NCBI GenBank assembly: GCA_050946835.1
Contig: JBMNVN010000002.1
Location: forward strand, 248,001 to 312,000
Source of the DNA: UBA1447 sp002329225
GTDB lineage: Bacteria > Bacillota > Clostridia > Oscillospirales > Acutalibacteraceae
Length of the DNA: 64,000 nucleotides
Direction of reading: 5' to 3'
The notes beneath the pieces are model-generated. The model was not told where the DNA came from. It saw only the letters and a list, made by a program, of their open reading frames with translations, and did not search any database. Below, in pieces: positions 44,818 through 53,386 of this stretch. The translations under genes were made by a program, and so were the position numbers. Numbering within the stretch: position 1 is the stretch's first letter; each line of letters opens with the position of its first letter.

Positions 44818-45942
44818 CTATTCCTCCCACTTAAAATACATATATGCCTGACATTTTATCATACCGTTATACAGCTTTCTCCTACGGTCCGCCTTTCGTC
44901 CGAATGAGGACTCAAAGGTTTCTGACGGACTGAGGATAGTATAAGACCAACCTCTTCTATTTTTAAAAATATTACCCAGATTTTGATATATTTTATCCGC
45001 AGTCTGAATATCAAGCATCCGTTCCCCGTAAGGGGGATTACACACAACAGTGCCGCACTCGGTGAGCTGTTCAAAATCTTTTATATCGGCAACGGTGAAT
45101 TTGACACTTTCTTCAACACCGGCTCTGGCGGCGTTACTGCGTGACGCTTCTATCGAAAGTTTATCAATATCAGACCCGAAAGCACAAAAGTCCGCATTTT
45201 TATTCACTAGCGAGACCGCCCGTTCTCTTTCCGTCTTCCATATGTTGGTCGGGAATTGCCTCCACCGTTCGGCGCTGAAATTCCTGTTGATACCGGGCGC
45301 AATGTTCATTGCCATCATTGCACCTTCAATAATTATTGTTCCGGATCCGCAAAGCGGGTCGTAGAGAGTGTGATAAGGTCTGAGCTTTGATATGCAACAA
45401 AGTCCGGCGGCAACCGTCTCCCTTAAAGGGGCCACATTTGCATTTAAACGGTAGCCGCGTTTGTGCAAACCGAGGCCGGAAGTATCAAGAAAAATACTGA
45501 CCTTGTTATTAAAAATAAAAAACTGCACTTGATGAAGCGGACCGGTTTCTTCAAACCATTCCAGACGGTATGTAGCACGAAGTTTTTCTACAATTGCTTT
45601 TTTTATAATTGATTGACAATCGGGAATACTGAATAAATCGGATTTAAGCGAACTGCCCTTAACAGGGAAAGCGTCTTTTTTATCCAACCAAAAAGCCCAA
45701 TCCAAGCTTCGTACACCCTGAAACAGTTCTTCAAAGTTGTGAGCGGAAAAGCTGCCGATATGGATTTGCAGCCTTTCGCCGAAGCGGGAGTTAATGTTGA
45801 CCCTTGCCAATGTATTTTCATCGCCGGTAAAAAACACCCTGCCGTTTTCCGCTTCAATATTACCTGCGCCTAACTCTTCGAGTTCAGAAGCAAGCAAACC
45901 TTCCAAACCGAACAGACAGGGCACCGCAAAATCAAATTTCAT
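44818..45942 (-). CDS. THUMP-domain class I SAM RNA methyltransferase (RlmL/YpsC-like)
   Basis: Methylates guanine in 23S rRNA (m2G2445 by analogy with RlmL). A THUMP RNA-binding domain occupies about 45-155; the methyltransferase domain contains LYDPLCGSGTIIIEGAMMA and the catalytic VVCNPPYGERM. 374 residues, like the Gram-positive YpsC group that lacks RlmK. It lies just after the hpf terminator, so it probably has its own promoter, which I could not identify. Confidence 0.92.
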   Translation of the reverse strand: MKFDFAVPCLFGLEGLLASELEELGAGNIEAENGRVFFTGDENTLARVNINSRFGERLQIHIGSFSAHNFEELFQGVRSLDWAFWLDKKDAFPVKGSSLKSDLFSIPDCQSIIKKAIVEKLRATYRLEWFEETGPLHQVQFFIFNNKVSIFLDTSGLGLHKRGYRLNANVAPLRETVAAGLCCISKLRPYHTLYDPLCGSGTIIIEGAMMAMNIAPGINRNFSAERWRQFPTNIWKTERERAVSLVNKNADFCAFGSDIDKLSIEASRSNAARAGVEESVKFTVADIKDFEQLTECGTVVCNPPYGERMLDIQTADKIYQNLGNIFKNRRGWSYTILSPSETFESSFGRKADRRRKLYNGMIKCQAYMYFKWEE

Positions 45943-45961
45943 TTAAACAGAAGCCTTTCTC

Positions 45962-45989
45962 AAAAAAGGACAGGCCTTGCAGCCTGCCC
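45962..45989 (-). terminator. Intrinsic terminator after hpf
   Basis: On the minus strand GGGCAGGC (45982-45989) pairs with GCCTGTCC (45968-45975, one G-U), closing a six-base loop, followed by six T (45962-45967). It lies 15 nt after the hpf stop. Confidence 0.85.
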
Positions 45990-46003
45990 CCAATAGTGTT
46001 GCA

Positions 46004-46534
46004 TTACTCAATTTCAGGTTCAATTAAACCATAGCCGCCGTCTTTCCTTTTATAGACGACATTTATTGTATCGGTAGAAGCATTGAGAAACATATAAAAC
46101 TGATGCCCGAGAATATTCATCTGGAGAATAGCTTCTTCCGTCTCTTCAGGCTTTAAAAGAATTTTCTTAGATCTGACGATTTTGTAATCATCTTCTTCTA
46201 CTTCCGCAGGTCCGGCATCAATAAAATCTTCAATATTGCCGCTGCGGAGCCTTTTTTCAACCCTTGATTTGTTCTTGCGAATTTGACGAATCAATGAATC
46301 GACACAATCATCAAAAGCATCGTTCATGTTTGGAGCACTTTCTTCCGCCCTGAAAATCAAGTTACCCTTAATAACGGTAAGTTCAACGATTTGTTCCGAT
46401 TTTTCGACAGTTACCGTAACTTTGGCCTCAGCATCTTCGCCGAAAAATCGTTCAATTTTTGAAAGTTTTGTCTCGACGCGGTTTTTGAAAGACTCCCTGG
46501 GTGAACATTTTCTTCCGGTTATGGTAATTTTCAT
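46004..46534 (-). CDS. hpf: Long-form ribosome hibernation promoting factor
   Basis: Dimerises 70S ribosomes into inactive 100S particles in stationary phase. Residues 1-100 form the N-terminal S30AE domain (KITITGRKCSPRESF, then LIFRAEESAPNMNDAFDDCVDSLIRQIRK). Residues about 120-176 are the C-terminal dimerisation domain with KILLKPEETEEAILQMNILGHQFYMFLN. The start at 46534 follows a GGGGGG-rich ribosome site. It is a single-gene unit by virtue of the downstream terminator. Confidence 0.95.
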   Translation of the reverse strand: MKITITGRKCSPRESFKNRVETKLSKIERFFGEDAEAKVTVTVEKSEQIVELTVIKGNLIFRAEESAPNMNDAFDDCVDSLIRQIRKNKSRVEKRLRSGNIEDFIDAGPAEVEEDDYKIVRSKKILLKPEETEEAILQMNILGHQFYMFLNASTDTINVVYKRKDGGYGLIEPEIE

Positions 46535-46648
46535 GAAATCTTCCCCCCGATTAATTATCAACCTTAAAATTAAGATTCAGGTTGTGCTTTTATGATAGCA
46601 TATTTTATGAATAAATAACAGTCATAATATCATTTTTTTATATGAATA

Positions 46649-47491
46649 TTACAATATAACCGTTTTATGCCTTGTAACATGACAGCCGACATTCACCGCC
46701 ACGGGTAAACCCGCAATATGGGTCGGTGCCGATTCGACAGCAACCTTTAAAACGGTTGAGCTACCCCCGAAACCTTGCGGACCGATATTAAGCCCGTTAG
46801 CTCTATTCCGGATTTCTTCCTCAATCCTTCTGTATTTCTCATCATTTGTGATTTCATCTTCATTTCTGCATAATGCTCTTTTTGACATAACGGCACAGGA
46901 TTCAAAGTTCCCGCCGATACCCACTCCGATTACCATGGGCGGACAGGCACTACTTCCTGCAAACTCTATAGTTTCCAAGACAAAATCAATTATGTCTTTT
47001 TCCGACGCGGAGGGGGTAAACATTTTAATTCTGCTTTTGTTCTCACTGCCGAAACCTTTTGGAGCAACAGTGAGTTTAACCTTATCACCGGTTACAATTC
47101 TTGTGTGAATCACTGCCGGGGTGTTATTTTCGGTGTTAATGCGCTCAAACGGGTCGGCAACTATTGAACAACGCAGCAAACCGTCAATATACCCCTGAGC
47201 CACACCGTCGTTGACAGCATCTTCAAAATTCCCGCCGGTAAAATGAACTTCTTGACCTATGTCTGCAAAGATTACCGCTAAGCCCGTATCCTGACAAATA
47301 GGCAGAGAGGTACTCTTTGCCATGTCGATGTTTTTTACTAAATCGGAGAGCGCTTCGGTCGGCAGCCCTTGTAATTCAGTGTTTTGAGCTTCTCTCAGCA
47401 GGCCATCAATCTCCTCAGGCAAAAATCTGTTAGCCTCAACACATGCTTGAGAAACCGTTTTTGTAATGAGTTTCAGGTCTAATTCCCGCAT
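46649..47491 (-). CDS. Fumarate hydratase class I, alpha subunit
   Basis: The N-terminal half of the Fe-S fumarase (or L-tartrate dehydratase) that interconverts fumarate and malate. All three cluster ligands are present: Cys66 in ICQDTG, Cys183 in SACPPM and Cys270 in VGCHVTRH. 280 residues, complete for a separate alpha subunit. The beta subunit, normally the next gene, is not adjacent nor elsewhere in the window; the following gene is hpf. The substrate cannot be distinguished from tartrate by sequence alone. Confidence 0.92.
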   Translation of the reverse strand: MRELDLKLITKTVSQACVEANRFLPEEIDGLLREAQNTELQGLPTEALSDLVKNIDMAKSTSLPICQDTGLAVIFADIGQEVHFTGGNFEDAVNDGVAQGYIDGLLRCSIVADPFERINTENNTPAVIHTRIVTGDKVKLTVAPKGFGSENKSRIKMFTPSASEKDIIDFVLETIEFAGSSACPPMVIGVGIGGNFESCAVMSKRALCRNEDEITNDEKYRRIEEEIRNRANGLNIGPQGFGGSSTVLKVAVESAPTHIAGLPVAVNVGCHVTRHKTVIL

Positions 47492-47510
47492 CTTAATGAT
47501 ACCTCACTCT

Positions 47511-48635
47511 TTAAAATACAGCCTCACCACGGGCAATCACCTGTAACGGCTTCGCCTCCAAACTGAGCGGGTTTTGCTCAAACAGCACAAGGTCGGCATC
47601 TTTTCCCGGTTCTATGGAACCGACTCTGTCCTGTATTCCGCAAATTCGGGCCGGATATATTGTTATAGATTTAAGGGCTTCAAGGTAATCCATGCCCTCA
47701 CGCACCGCTAAGCCTGCACAAATCGGGAGGTATTGAATCGGAGTTACGGGATGGTCGGTAATAATAGAAGTTCTGACGCCGCCTTTGTTTAAAATACCCG
47801 GTGAGGCGGGAGTGGAATGCTTTAACTCGGGCTTGCTCCTGTCAGACATAAATGGGCCGCACAACGCTTTAACACCCATTTGAGCAAGTTCCCTGTCTAT
47901 CAAGTGCCCTTGGGTACAATGAACGATAACATAGTTCAAATCAAACTCTTTTGCTATTCTTATTGCTGTATATATATCGTCAACTCTGTGTGCATGAAAA
48001 TGTGCAGGAAGCTTTTGAGTAAAAAGCAATTGAAGTGAATTAAGTTTTGCGTCAAATTCCCTTTTACCGTTTTGCGCTTTTTCAGCATAATCTCGTGCTT
48101 TTTGCAGTTGTTCCCTTATTAAAGCAGCGGTAGCCATTCTTGTGCTGGGGGTACTTTTCTTCGAATTATAAACGGTTTTCGGATTTTCACCCAAGGCAAA
48201 TTTTAACGCAACCGGCGCTTTAATAATTGCCTGTTCAATATTTCGGCCATAGGTCTTTATTGCCGCTATCTGACCGCCTATAGGATTGGCGCTGCCCGGA
48301 CCTGTCAATACGCAGGTTACACCTGCATTGAGCCCTTCGACAAAACAGGGGTCAAGCATATTCACGGCATCAATTACCCTTAGTTGAGGTGTGCAGGGGT
48401 CCGTTGATTCGTTAAGATCATCACCTTCAAAGCCGAGGGAGTCTTCACATACTCCCAAGTGGGTGTGTGCATCAATAAATCCCGGGAAAAGCATAGCGCC
48501 TTTCGCATCATAGCCGCTTTTTTCCGGGCAGTCCTTCATATCACCTACAGCAGTTATATTTTTATCGAACTCCACATAGCCGTTTTCAATAGGCTCCCCT
48601 GCCATTGTAAAAATTTTAGCGTTAATAATCCTCAT
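47511..48635 (-). CDS. Amidohydrolase (imidazolonepropionase/prolidase-like)
   Basis: A 374-residue metal-dependent hydrolase of the amidohydrolase superfamily. The first metal motif is FIDAHTHLG near 55-63; later histidines occur in HFHAHRVDDI, IVHCTQGHL and ITDHPVTP, matching the usual set. The C-terminus GSIEPGKDADLVLFEQNPL closes the composite beta domain. Substrate unknown. Start at 48635 with GAGG upstream. A terminator separates it from the S1 gene; 19 nt separate it from the fumarase gene. Confidence 0.9.
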   Translation of the reverse strand: MRIINAKIFTMAGEPIENGYVEFDKNITAVGDMKDCPEKSGYDAKGAMLFPGFIDAHTHLGVCEDSLGFEGDDLNESTDPCTPQLRVIDAVNMLDPCFVEGLNAGVTCVLTGPGSANPIGGQIAAIKTYGRNIEQAIIKAPVALKFALGENPKTVYNSKKSTPSTRMATAALIREQLQKARDYAEKAQNGKREFDAKLNSLQLLFTQKLPAHFHAHRVDDIYTAIRIAKEFDLNYVIVHCTQGHLIDRELAQMGVKALCGPFMSDRSKPELKHSTPASPGILNKGGVRTSIITDHPVTPIQYLPICAGLAVREGMDYLEALKSITIYPARICGIQDRVGSIEPGKDADLVLFEQNPLSLEAKPLQVIARGEAVF

Positions 48636-48658
48636 AACACACCTCATTTTATATAAAC

Positions 48659-48690
48659 AAAAAACAAGCAGGACGGACAAAAGTCCGCCC
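48659..48690 (-). terminator. Intrinsic terminator after the S1-domain gene
   Basis: On the minus strand GGGCGGAC (48683-48690) pairs with GTCCGTCC (48671-48678, one G-U) over a TTTT loop; six T follow after a six-base interval (48659-48664). It lies 30 nt after the S1 gene stop. Confidence 0.65.
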
Positions 48691-48719
48691 CTATTATCAA
48701 AGAATAATCTTAATCGTCA

Positions 48720-49178
48720 CTATCTTCTTCCGCCTCTTCGGGAATAACCTCCACCGTTTTTTGCCTCTTTGGAGTGCTTAATATCGGTCATTTTTTCCTC
48801 ACTGACCTTTTTAAACCTGGCCATCATTTCTTCAAAGGTGGGGTCTTCCGGCAGTTGAGTGCTTTTGGGTCCTTGCCAAATGTTCGGGGCCGGCCTTTTC
48901 GCAGGAGCCGACTTAGGTGATGATTTTGATTCTTCGTCAAAATCTTCGGAAGCTTTTTTTATAGACAAACTGATTTTGCCGTCAGGTGTAACACCGAGAA
49001 CCTTAACTTTCACCTCTTGGTTTAGTACCAAGTGATCCTTTATATCGTCTACGTATGTAGAGGCAACCTCAGAAATATGTACCATCCCGGTATCACCGGT
49101 CTCCATTTCAACAAAAGCGCCAAAATTTGTCAGCCCCGTTACCTTACCGTTAAAAACGGCACCAACTTCAAACTGCAT
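48720..49178 (-). CDS. S1 RNA-binding domain protein (YabR/CvfD-like)
   Basis: A 152-residue protein with one S1 domain (residues 1-75: VFNGKVTGLTNFGAFVEMETGDTGMVHISEVA) and a basic, low-complexity C-terminal tail ending in YSRRGGRR. Relatives bind RNA or ribosomes and act as post-transcriptional regulators. It follows divIC, the same order as divIC-yabR in Bacillus. GGAGG lies upstream of the ATG. Confidence 0.9.
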   Translation of the reverse strand: MQFEVGAVFNGKVTGLTNFGAFVEMETGDTGMVHISEVASTYVDDIKDHLVLNQEVKVKVLGVTPDGKISLSIKKASEDFDEESKSSPKSAPAKRPAPNIWQGPKSTQLPEDPTFEEMMARFKKVSEEKMTDIKHSKEAKNGGGYSRRGGRR

Positions 49179-49213
49179 ATAAGAAAACTTGCCTCCTTAA
49201 GATTTTAGCTCAA

Positions 49214-49504
49214 TTATGAAATGTCCCGATATACCCGTTCATCAGGATAAACATATCCTTCTTGGATTCGAGCCATTCTTTCTAAATACTCCTGTTCATT
49301 TTCAGGTTTCAGCATTCGCTCAATTTCAGCATTTTCAAACTGAAGTGCCTTACGCCGCTCTATAACAGCATTAATTTGAGCCTGTTTAGTATCCAGTTTA
49401 CTTTGATTACAAAAAAGAGAAAAAATAAAATACACAACCGCCAGCAAAACTGAGGCAGTCAGTATATAACTATTTCTTCTCTTTTTATTCCCTGCTTTGC
49501 TCAT
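49214..49504 (-). CDS. divIC: Septum formation initiator DivIC/FtsB-like
   Basis: A 96-residue bitopic membrane protein of the divisome. A basic N-terminus (KAGNKKRRN) is followed by one membrane helix (about 15-33) and a coiled coil (LDTKQAQINAVIERRKALQFENAEIERML), then the conserved YLERMARIQEGYVYPDERVY. The start at 49504 has GGAG about eleven bases upstream. It has its own promoter. Order rqcP-divIC-S1 matches Bacillus except that yabP and yabQ are absent. Confidence 0.9.
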   Translation of the reverse strand: MSKAGNKKRRNSYILTASVLLAVVYFIFSLFCNQSKLDTKQAQINAVIERRKALQFENAEIERMLKPENEQEYLERMARIQEGYVYPDERVYRDIS

Positions 49505-49546
49505 AAAAGAAATATCTCCAGTAGTGTTGAACAAAGTTCCATTAGA

Positions 49547-49575
49547 ATTATATATATAACAAAAAGATTTTTCAA
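49547..49575 (-). promoter_or_regulatory. Sigma-A promoter of divIC
   Basis: On the minus strand TTGAAA (49570-49575) is followed by a 17 bp spacer and a perfect TATAAT (49547-49552), 43 nt before the divIC start. Only one or two mismatches to consensus overall. Confidence 0.82.
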
Positions 49576-49630
49576 GTATTATTTAGTATGTTTAATGAAA
49601 GTATTTTAAGTTTTTATAGGATTTTAACAG

Positions 49631-49657
49631 AAAAACACCATATTTATGCCAATATGG
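49631..49657 (-). terminator. Intrinsic terminator after rqcP
   Basis: On the minus strand CCATATT (49651-49657) pairs perfectly with AATATGG (49638-49644) over a six-base loop, followed by TGTTTTT. It directly follows the rqcP stop and separates it from the divIC promoter. Confidence 0.65.
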
Positions 49658-49670
49658 AAAATAAATATAA

Positions 49671-49910
49671 TTAAATTTGCTTATACATTGACGGAGCCGA
49701 TGATTTGTCGGCATGTTCTTTCACTTCTAAAACTTGAACTTTGATTAAATTGGAACCCATTGATATCTCAATTATGTCGTTGACTTTAACATCATAAGAG
49801 GCACGGGCCACCTTGCCGTTTACGGAAACATGCTTTGCATCGCAGAGTTCGTTGGCAACAGTTCGTCTTTTTATCAATCTTGAAACTTTTAAGTACTTAT
49901 CAAGCCGCAT
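49671..49910 (-). CDS. rqcP: S4-domain RNA-binding protein RqcP (YabO/Hsp15-like)
   Basis: A 79-residue S4-domain protein. MRLDKYLKVSRLIKRRTVANELCDAKHVSVNGK is the S4 core. Homologues in Bacillus (RqcP, formerly YabO) bind stalled 50S subunits and help RqcH make alanine tails in ribosome quality control. It follows hup and is itself followed by a terminator. GAGG precedes the ATG. Confidence 0.93.
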   Translation of the reverse strand: MRLDKYLKVSRLIKRRTVANELCDAKHVSVNGKVARASYDVKVNDIIEISMGSNLIKVQVLEVKEHADKSSAPSMYKQI

Positions 49911-49926
49911 AACAACCTCAAAACTT

Positions 49927-49950
49927 TAGGGGCACAAAAATGTGCCCCTA
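49927..49950 (-). terminator. Terminator-like hairpin between hup and rqcP
   Basis: TAGGGGCACA and its perfect complement TGTGCCCCTA (49927-49936 and 49941-49950) enclose an AAAA loop on plus (TTTT on minus). On the minus strand the tail is AAGTTTT, a weak T-run, so it may terminate only partly and lower rqcP expression relative to hup, or stabilise the hup mRNA 3' end. Confidence 0.55.
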
Positions 49951-49974
49951 ATTATGTTGGATAGATTAATCGGA

Positions 49975-50247
49975 TTATTTGTTGACCTTCGCTTTAAGAT
50001 CTTTACCGGGTTTAAAAGCGGGAGATTTTGATGCCGGAATTTTGATAGTTTCACCTGTCTTCGGGTTGCGGCCGTCTTTTGCTGCACGGGAACGGACTTC
50101 AAAAGTACCGAAACCGATGAGCTGAACCTTGTCACCGCCGGCAAGCGCCTCACTGATGGCCTCGAAAACGGCTGTGACGGCTTTTGCCGCTGCTTTCTTT
50201 TCTACACCTTTGGCTTCAACTGCTGCAATAAGTTCTGCTTTATTCAT
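49975..50247 (-). CDS. hup: HU family DNA-binding protein
   Basis: A 90-residue nucleoid protein. MNKAELIAAVEAKG starts the helical dimerisation part, and GFGTFEVRSRAAKDGRNPKTGETIKIPASKSPAFKPGKDLK is the beta-arm with the DNA-intercalating proline. The ATG at 50247 has GGAGG upstream; in-frame codons further out are excluded because the family starts here. It lies between mazG and rqcP, a common clostridial placement. Confidence 0.97.
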   Translation of the reverse strand: MNKAELIAAVEAKGVEKKAAAKAVTAVFEAISEALAGGDKVQLIGFGTFEVRSRAAKDGRNPKTGETIKIPASKSPAFKPGKDLKAKVNK

Positions 50248-50293
50248 TTTTTTCCTCCGTAAAATATATTTTGCTAAGGCCAACAAAAGTATA

Positions 50294-51094
50294 TCACCCT
50301 TGCTGCCGCTTTGCAATATCCCAAAGCCGATTTAATTGACTTAAATCAGCTTTTTTAAGGTTTATTCCCTCTTTTAAGGCCAATTCTTCAACAACTGCAT
50401 ACCTTTTAACAAATTTATCAGTAGATTCCGTTAATGCTTCTTCGGCATCGTGACCCGTAAAACGGGACAGATTAGTCAAAGTAAAGAGCAAATCCCCTAA
50501 CTCCTCACCTATCGAAGTATAATCCTCCGAAGAAATGGCAGCTTTTAATTCGGCAGTCTCTTCATCAAGTTTTTCCAAAACTCCGGTAATATCTTGCCAA
50601 TCAAAACCCGCCTCTTTTGCTTTCTTTTGAATCTTTGTGCTCCTCATAAGAGCCGGTAATTCCCGAGGTACGGAATCCATAGCGGAAACCGTAGTTTTAT
50701 GTCCCTTCGTTTTACGCTTAATTGAATCCCAATTGCTCAAAACATCTTCAACATCATTTACTTCAACATCGCCGAAAACATGGGGATGACGCAAGACCAG
50801 TTTTTTACAAACCGCATCCGATACATCATGAATATCAAATTTGCCCTTTTCTGCCGCCATCTCGGAATGAAATACGACTTGCATCATTAAATCTCCCAAC
50901 TCTTCCAAAAGCAAATCGTCATCTTTCTTGTTTATAGCTTCTATAACCTCATAGGTTTCTTCAATAAGATTCTTTTTTATGCTTTCGTGAGTTTGCTCCC
51001 TGTCCCAAGGGCAGCCGTCTTCCGAACGCAATAAACGAATAATCGACACTAAGTCTTCAAAATCATAGTTACCTTTAGTTTTAAAACTTTCCAC
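50294..51094 (-). CDS. mazG: Nucleoside triphosphate pyrophosphohydrolase MazG
   Basis: Hydrolyses (d)NTPs to monophosphates and pyrophosphate, limiting mutagenic or excess nucleotides. Two MazG domains are visible; the first has the EExxE-type motif in LEELGDLMMQVVFHSEMA, and the second in GEELGDLLFTLTNLSRF. The N-terminus has RSEDGCPWDREQTHESIKKNLIEE. 266 residues; start GTG at 51094 with GAGGT upstream. It sits between the SpoVB-like flippase and hup. Confidence 0.95.
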   Translation of the reverse strand: MESFKTKGNYDFEDLVSIIRLLRSEDGCPWDREQTHESIKKNLIEETYEVIEAINKKDDDLLLEELGDLMMQVVFHSEMAAEKGKFDIHDVSDAVCKKLVLRHPHVFGDVEVNDVEDVLSNWDSIKRKTKGHKTTVSAMDSVPRELPALMRSTKIQKKAKEAGFDWQDITGVLEKLDEETAELKAAISSEDYTSIGEELGDLLFTLTNLSRFTGHDAEEALTESTDKFVKRYAVVEELALKEGINLKKADLSQLNRLWDIAKRQQG

Positions 51095-51119
51095 AATAAA
51101 TTTACCTCAAAATTAATCA

Positions 51120-52898
51120 TTAACCAAGCAAGTTAAATCTTTTCAAAACTCCGGCTATTTTTGCGCCTTTGGGTAGAGAAATTACATCCTCTTCAACAAT
51201 ACCGCGCAACAGTAAAATACTGACTGCATAAGCAACACCGCCGGCAGCGATACTTAGAGCCAAAGAAATTGCTATGTAAACAGTTTCACCCCGGTTTAAA
51301 AACCTGCAAGCCCCGGCGTAAACCGCCCAGGCCGAAATACCGCATAAGGCAGATGATATAAAAGGTTTTACTATGGCTGTGGAAATGTCAATCTTCGACC
51401 TTGTCACTTTCAATAAATAAAACAAATTGATTGCCACGATTGCAATGTAACACAAAATGTTGCCTATGGGAGCACCTTTAATGTTATATTCGGGATTGCC
51501 GACTAAAATATAGTTGCTTGCAGTTTTAACCGCAGCCCCCAAAACCAGAGATTTTAGCGGAATATCCGCTCTTCCTATTGCCTGTAGCATATTGGTTATA
51601 GGCGACGAAACTGACACAAGCGCTGTGGAATACCCAAACATAGAGACAATCGGAGCTGCAATCGGGACGATATCCGGCCTTGAGCTATATACAACTGACA
51701 ATATCGGTTTTGCCAACACCCCAATGCCTATACCTGCCGGCAAGGAAATCAACATTGTAATCCGCAATACCGAGCTGATTGTGTTGCGGATTTTTTCATC
51801 GTCACGAACAGCCCAGGCCGCTGCAAGGGCAGGGATTGAACTGATACCCAAGGAAGCAATTAATGACGGAATCAGATTTTTAAAATCAACACCGGAACCG
51901 TAAACACCCCACAAATACTTTACTATATCTTTTTCCAGAGTATCAGCCTGTTCAAAAGAGCTTGAGTACATCTTATAAATAATCCCGGGATTTGCAGACA
52001 CCGCGTGCTCCAAACGGGTTTGTATTGTTACTGTATCAATAATATTGGTTATACTAAGCACCAAAGATGCAATAATAATCGGGAAAGCAATGATTACCAA
52101 GCGTTTAGAAATGGTGCGGCTTGACGATGCTTCAGGCGAGGATTCCAGTTGTTCGGTTGTGAATGTTTCTCCCCGGAACTTATGCTTAAGGATGAGATAA
52201 ATCATTCCTCCCATTGTCCCTGCCGTTACACCAAAAATAGCGCCGGCTGCAGAAAAAGGGTATATTGCGCTATATGCTTCAGATAAATCTGAAACGCTCT
52301 TTCCGAAAACAACTATCGGACCTCCTGACAACTGACCGTCATTGAATTGTTTGAGTCCAAACTGCACTATTAAATATGCAGCGCTGAGCCCTATCGCAAG
52401 TTTTATGAATGCCTCAACAATTTGAGAAACAGCGGTGGGTTTCATGTTGCTCAAGCCATTATAATAACCTCTGTATACCGATGTAATGCTGCAAAAAAAC
52501 AAAGCCGGAACAATCATAAGGATAGAAGGTAAATTGTCCTTTCCGGCTACAAATTTCACATAAGGGACAGAAATAAGAAGCAATAGTGCTACACCGGCAA
52601 ACCCGATAAAAAAGAACATCCTGAGGGCGGTGTCAAAGGTCGCCTTTGCTTCACGATATCTGTGTAAGGCGACATTTTCAGACACCATCTTAGATACCGC
52701 AATCGGCAATCCGGAAACCGAGATTGCATAAAGCGGAGTATAAATCTCATATGCGGAATTAAAATACCCTCTGCCGACACCGCCAATCAGAGAAGTCAGC
52801 GGCATTTTATAAAAAGCGCCAATGATTTTTACAATAATTACCGCCGCTGATAAAATCAGCGCACCGTTTAAAACGGATTGCTTTTTGTTTTCTTTCAA
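51120..52898 (-). CDS. MOP-superfamily lipid/polysaccharide flippase (SpoVB/MurJ-like)
   Basis: A 592-residue membrane protein with about 14 helices. The N-terminal LILSAAVIIVKIIGAFYKMPLTSLIGG and FYKMPL are typical of the SpoVB/YabM/MurJ group, which flips undecaprenyl-linked wall precursors or polysaccharide units. Start is TTG at 52898 with AGAGGTG upstream. Synteny with yabM-yabN(mazG) in Bacillus supports membership in this group; whether it serves lipid II or another polymer cannot be told. Confidence 0.9.
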   Translation of the reverse strand: MKENKKQSVLNGALILSAAVIIVKIIGAFYKMPLTSLIGGVGRGYFNSAYEIYTPLYAISVSGLPIAVSKMVSENVALHRYREAKATFDTALRMFFFIGFAGVALLLLISVPYVKFVAGKDNLPSILMIVPALFFCSITSVYRGYYNGLSNMKPTAVSQIVEAFIKLAIGLSAAYLIVQFGLKQFNDGQLSGGPIVVFGKSVSDLSEAYSAIYPFSAAGAIFGVTAGTMGGMIYLILKHKFRGETFTTEQLESSPEASSSRTISKRLVIIAFPIIIASLVLSITNIIDTVTIQTRLEHAVSANPGIIYKMYSSSFEQADTLEKDIVKYLWGVYGSGVDFKNLIPSLIASLGISSIPALAAAWAVRDDEKIRNTISSVLRITMLISLPAGIGIGVLAKPILSVVYSSRPDIVPIAAPIVSMFGYSTALVSVSSPITNMLQAIGRADIPLKSLVLGAAVKTASNYILVGNPEYNIKGAPIGNILCYIAIVAINLFYLLKVTRSKIDISTAIVKPFISSALCGISAWAVYAGACRFLNRGETVYIAISLALSIAAGGVAYAVSILLLRGIVEEDVISLPKGAKIAGVLKRFNLLG

Positions 52899-52932
52899 AT
52901 TACACCTCTACAAGGATAAGAGCGGTTTGCTC

Positions 52933-53235
52933 TTATTTTAGTTCTTCCAACTCCCGGAGTGTCTCCTCCAACTCGGCCGAAAGTTCATTAATCTCTTCAA
53001 TGATATCTTCTTCATTGTCAGCCAATTCTTCGGCTTCCTCAACATCTTCCAACTCTCCGACACTTTTCCTATAAGCAATCTTACCCAATTTTTCGTACTG
53101 GTTTGAAAGCTTATTTTCCAGCTCAATGGCATTAAGTTTTAATTTTGAAATTATCAAAAGTTCCTCAGTCTTTTTACCTACGGTTCTCCCCACCGTTTTA
53201 GCAGCGGATAATGCATCATCAATTATACTCATCAT
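52933..53235 (-). CDS. Small acidic coiled-coil protein of unknown function
   Basis: About 100 residues, nearly all helical: an amphipathic N-terminus (MMSIIDDALSAAKTVGRTVGKKTEELL) and a long acidic coiled coil (EEAEELADNEEDIIEEINELSAELEETLRELEEL). No known domain. Two adjacent ATGs (53235 and 53232) follow GGAGTG. Its own promoter lies just upstream, and the flippase gene follows 34 nt later. Confidence 0.72.
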   Translation of the reverse strand: MMSIIDDALSAAKTVGRTVGKKTEELLIISKLKLNAIELENKLSNQYEKLGKIAYRKSVGELEDVEEAEELADNEEDIIEEINELSAELEETLRELEELK

Positions 53236-53260
53236 TTTCACTCCAATCAGATTTTTGTAG

Positions 53261-53289
53261 ATTATAACACTTACCAGATAATATAACAA
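53261..53289 (-). promoter_or_regulatory. Sigma-A promoter of the coiled-coil gene
   Basis: On the minus strand TTGTTA (53284-53289), 17 bp, then TATAAT (53261-53266) with the extended TG two bases before it. It lies 26 nt before the start and would drive the coiled-coil, flippase and possibly mazG genes. Confidence 0.75.
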
Positions 53290-53386
53290 ACATTTCCCCG
53301 GCAAGTTGTTTTCACAAACCCTAACATAAACAACGCAAAAACACACCGCTTAACCGGACTTTACCTAGAAAATAGTTATTTAGTTA

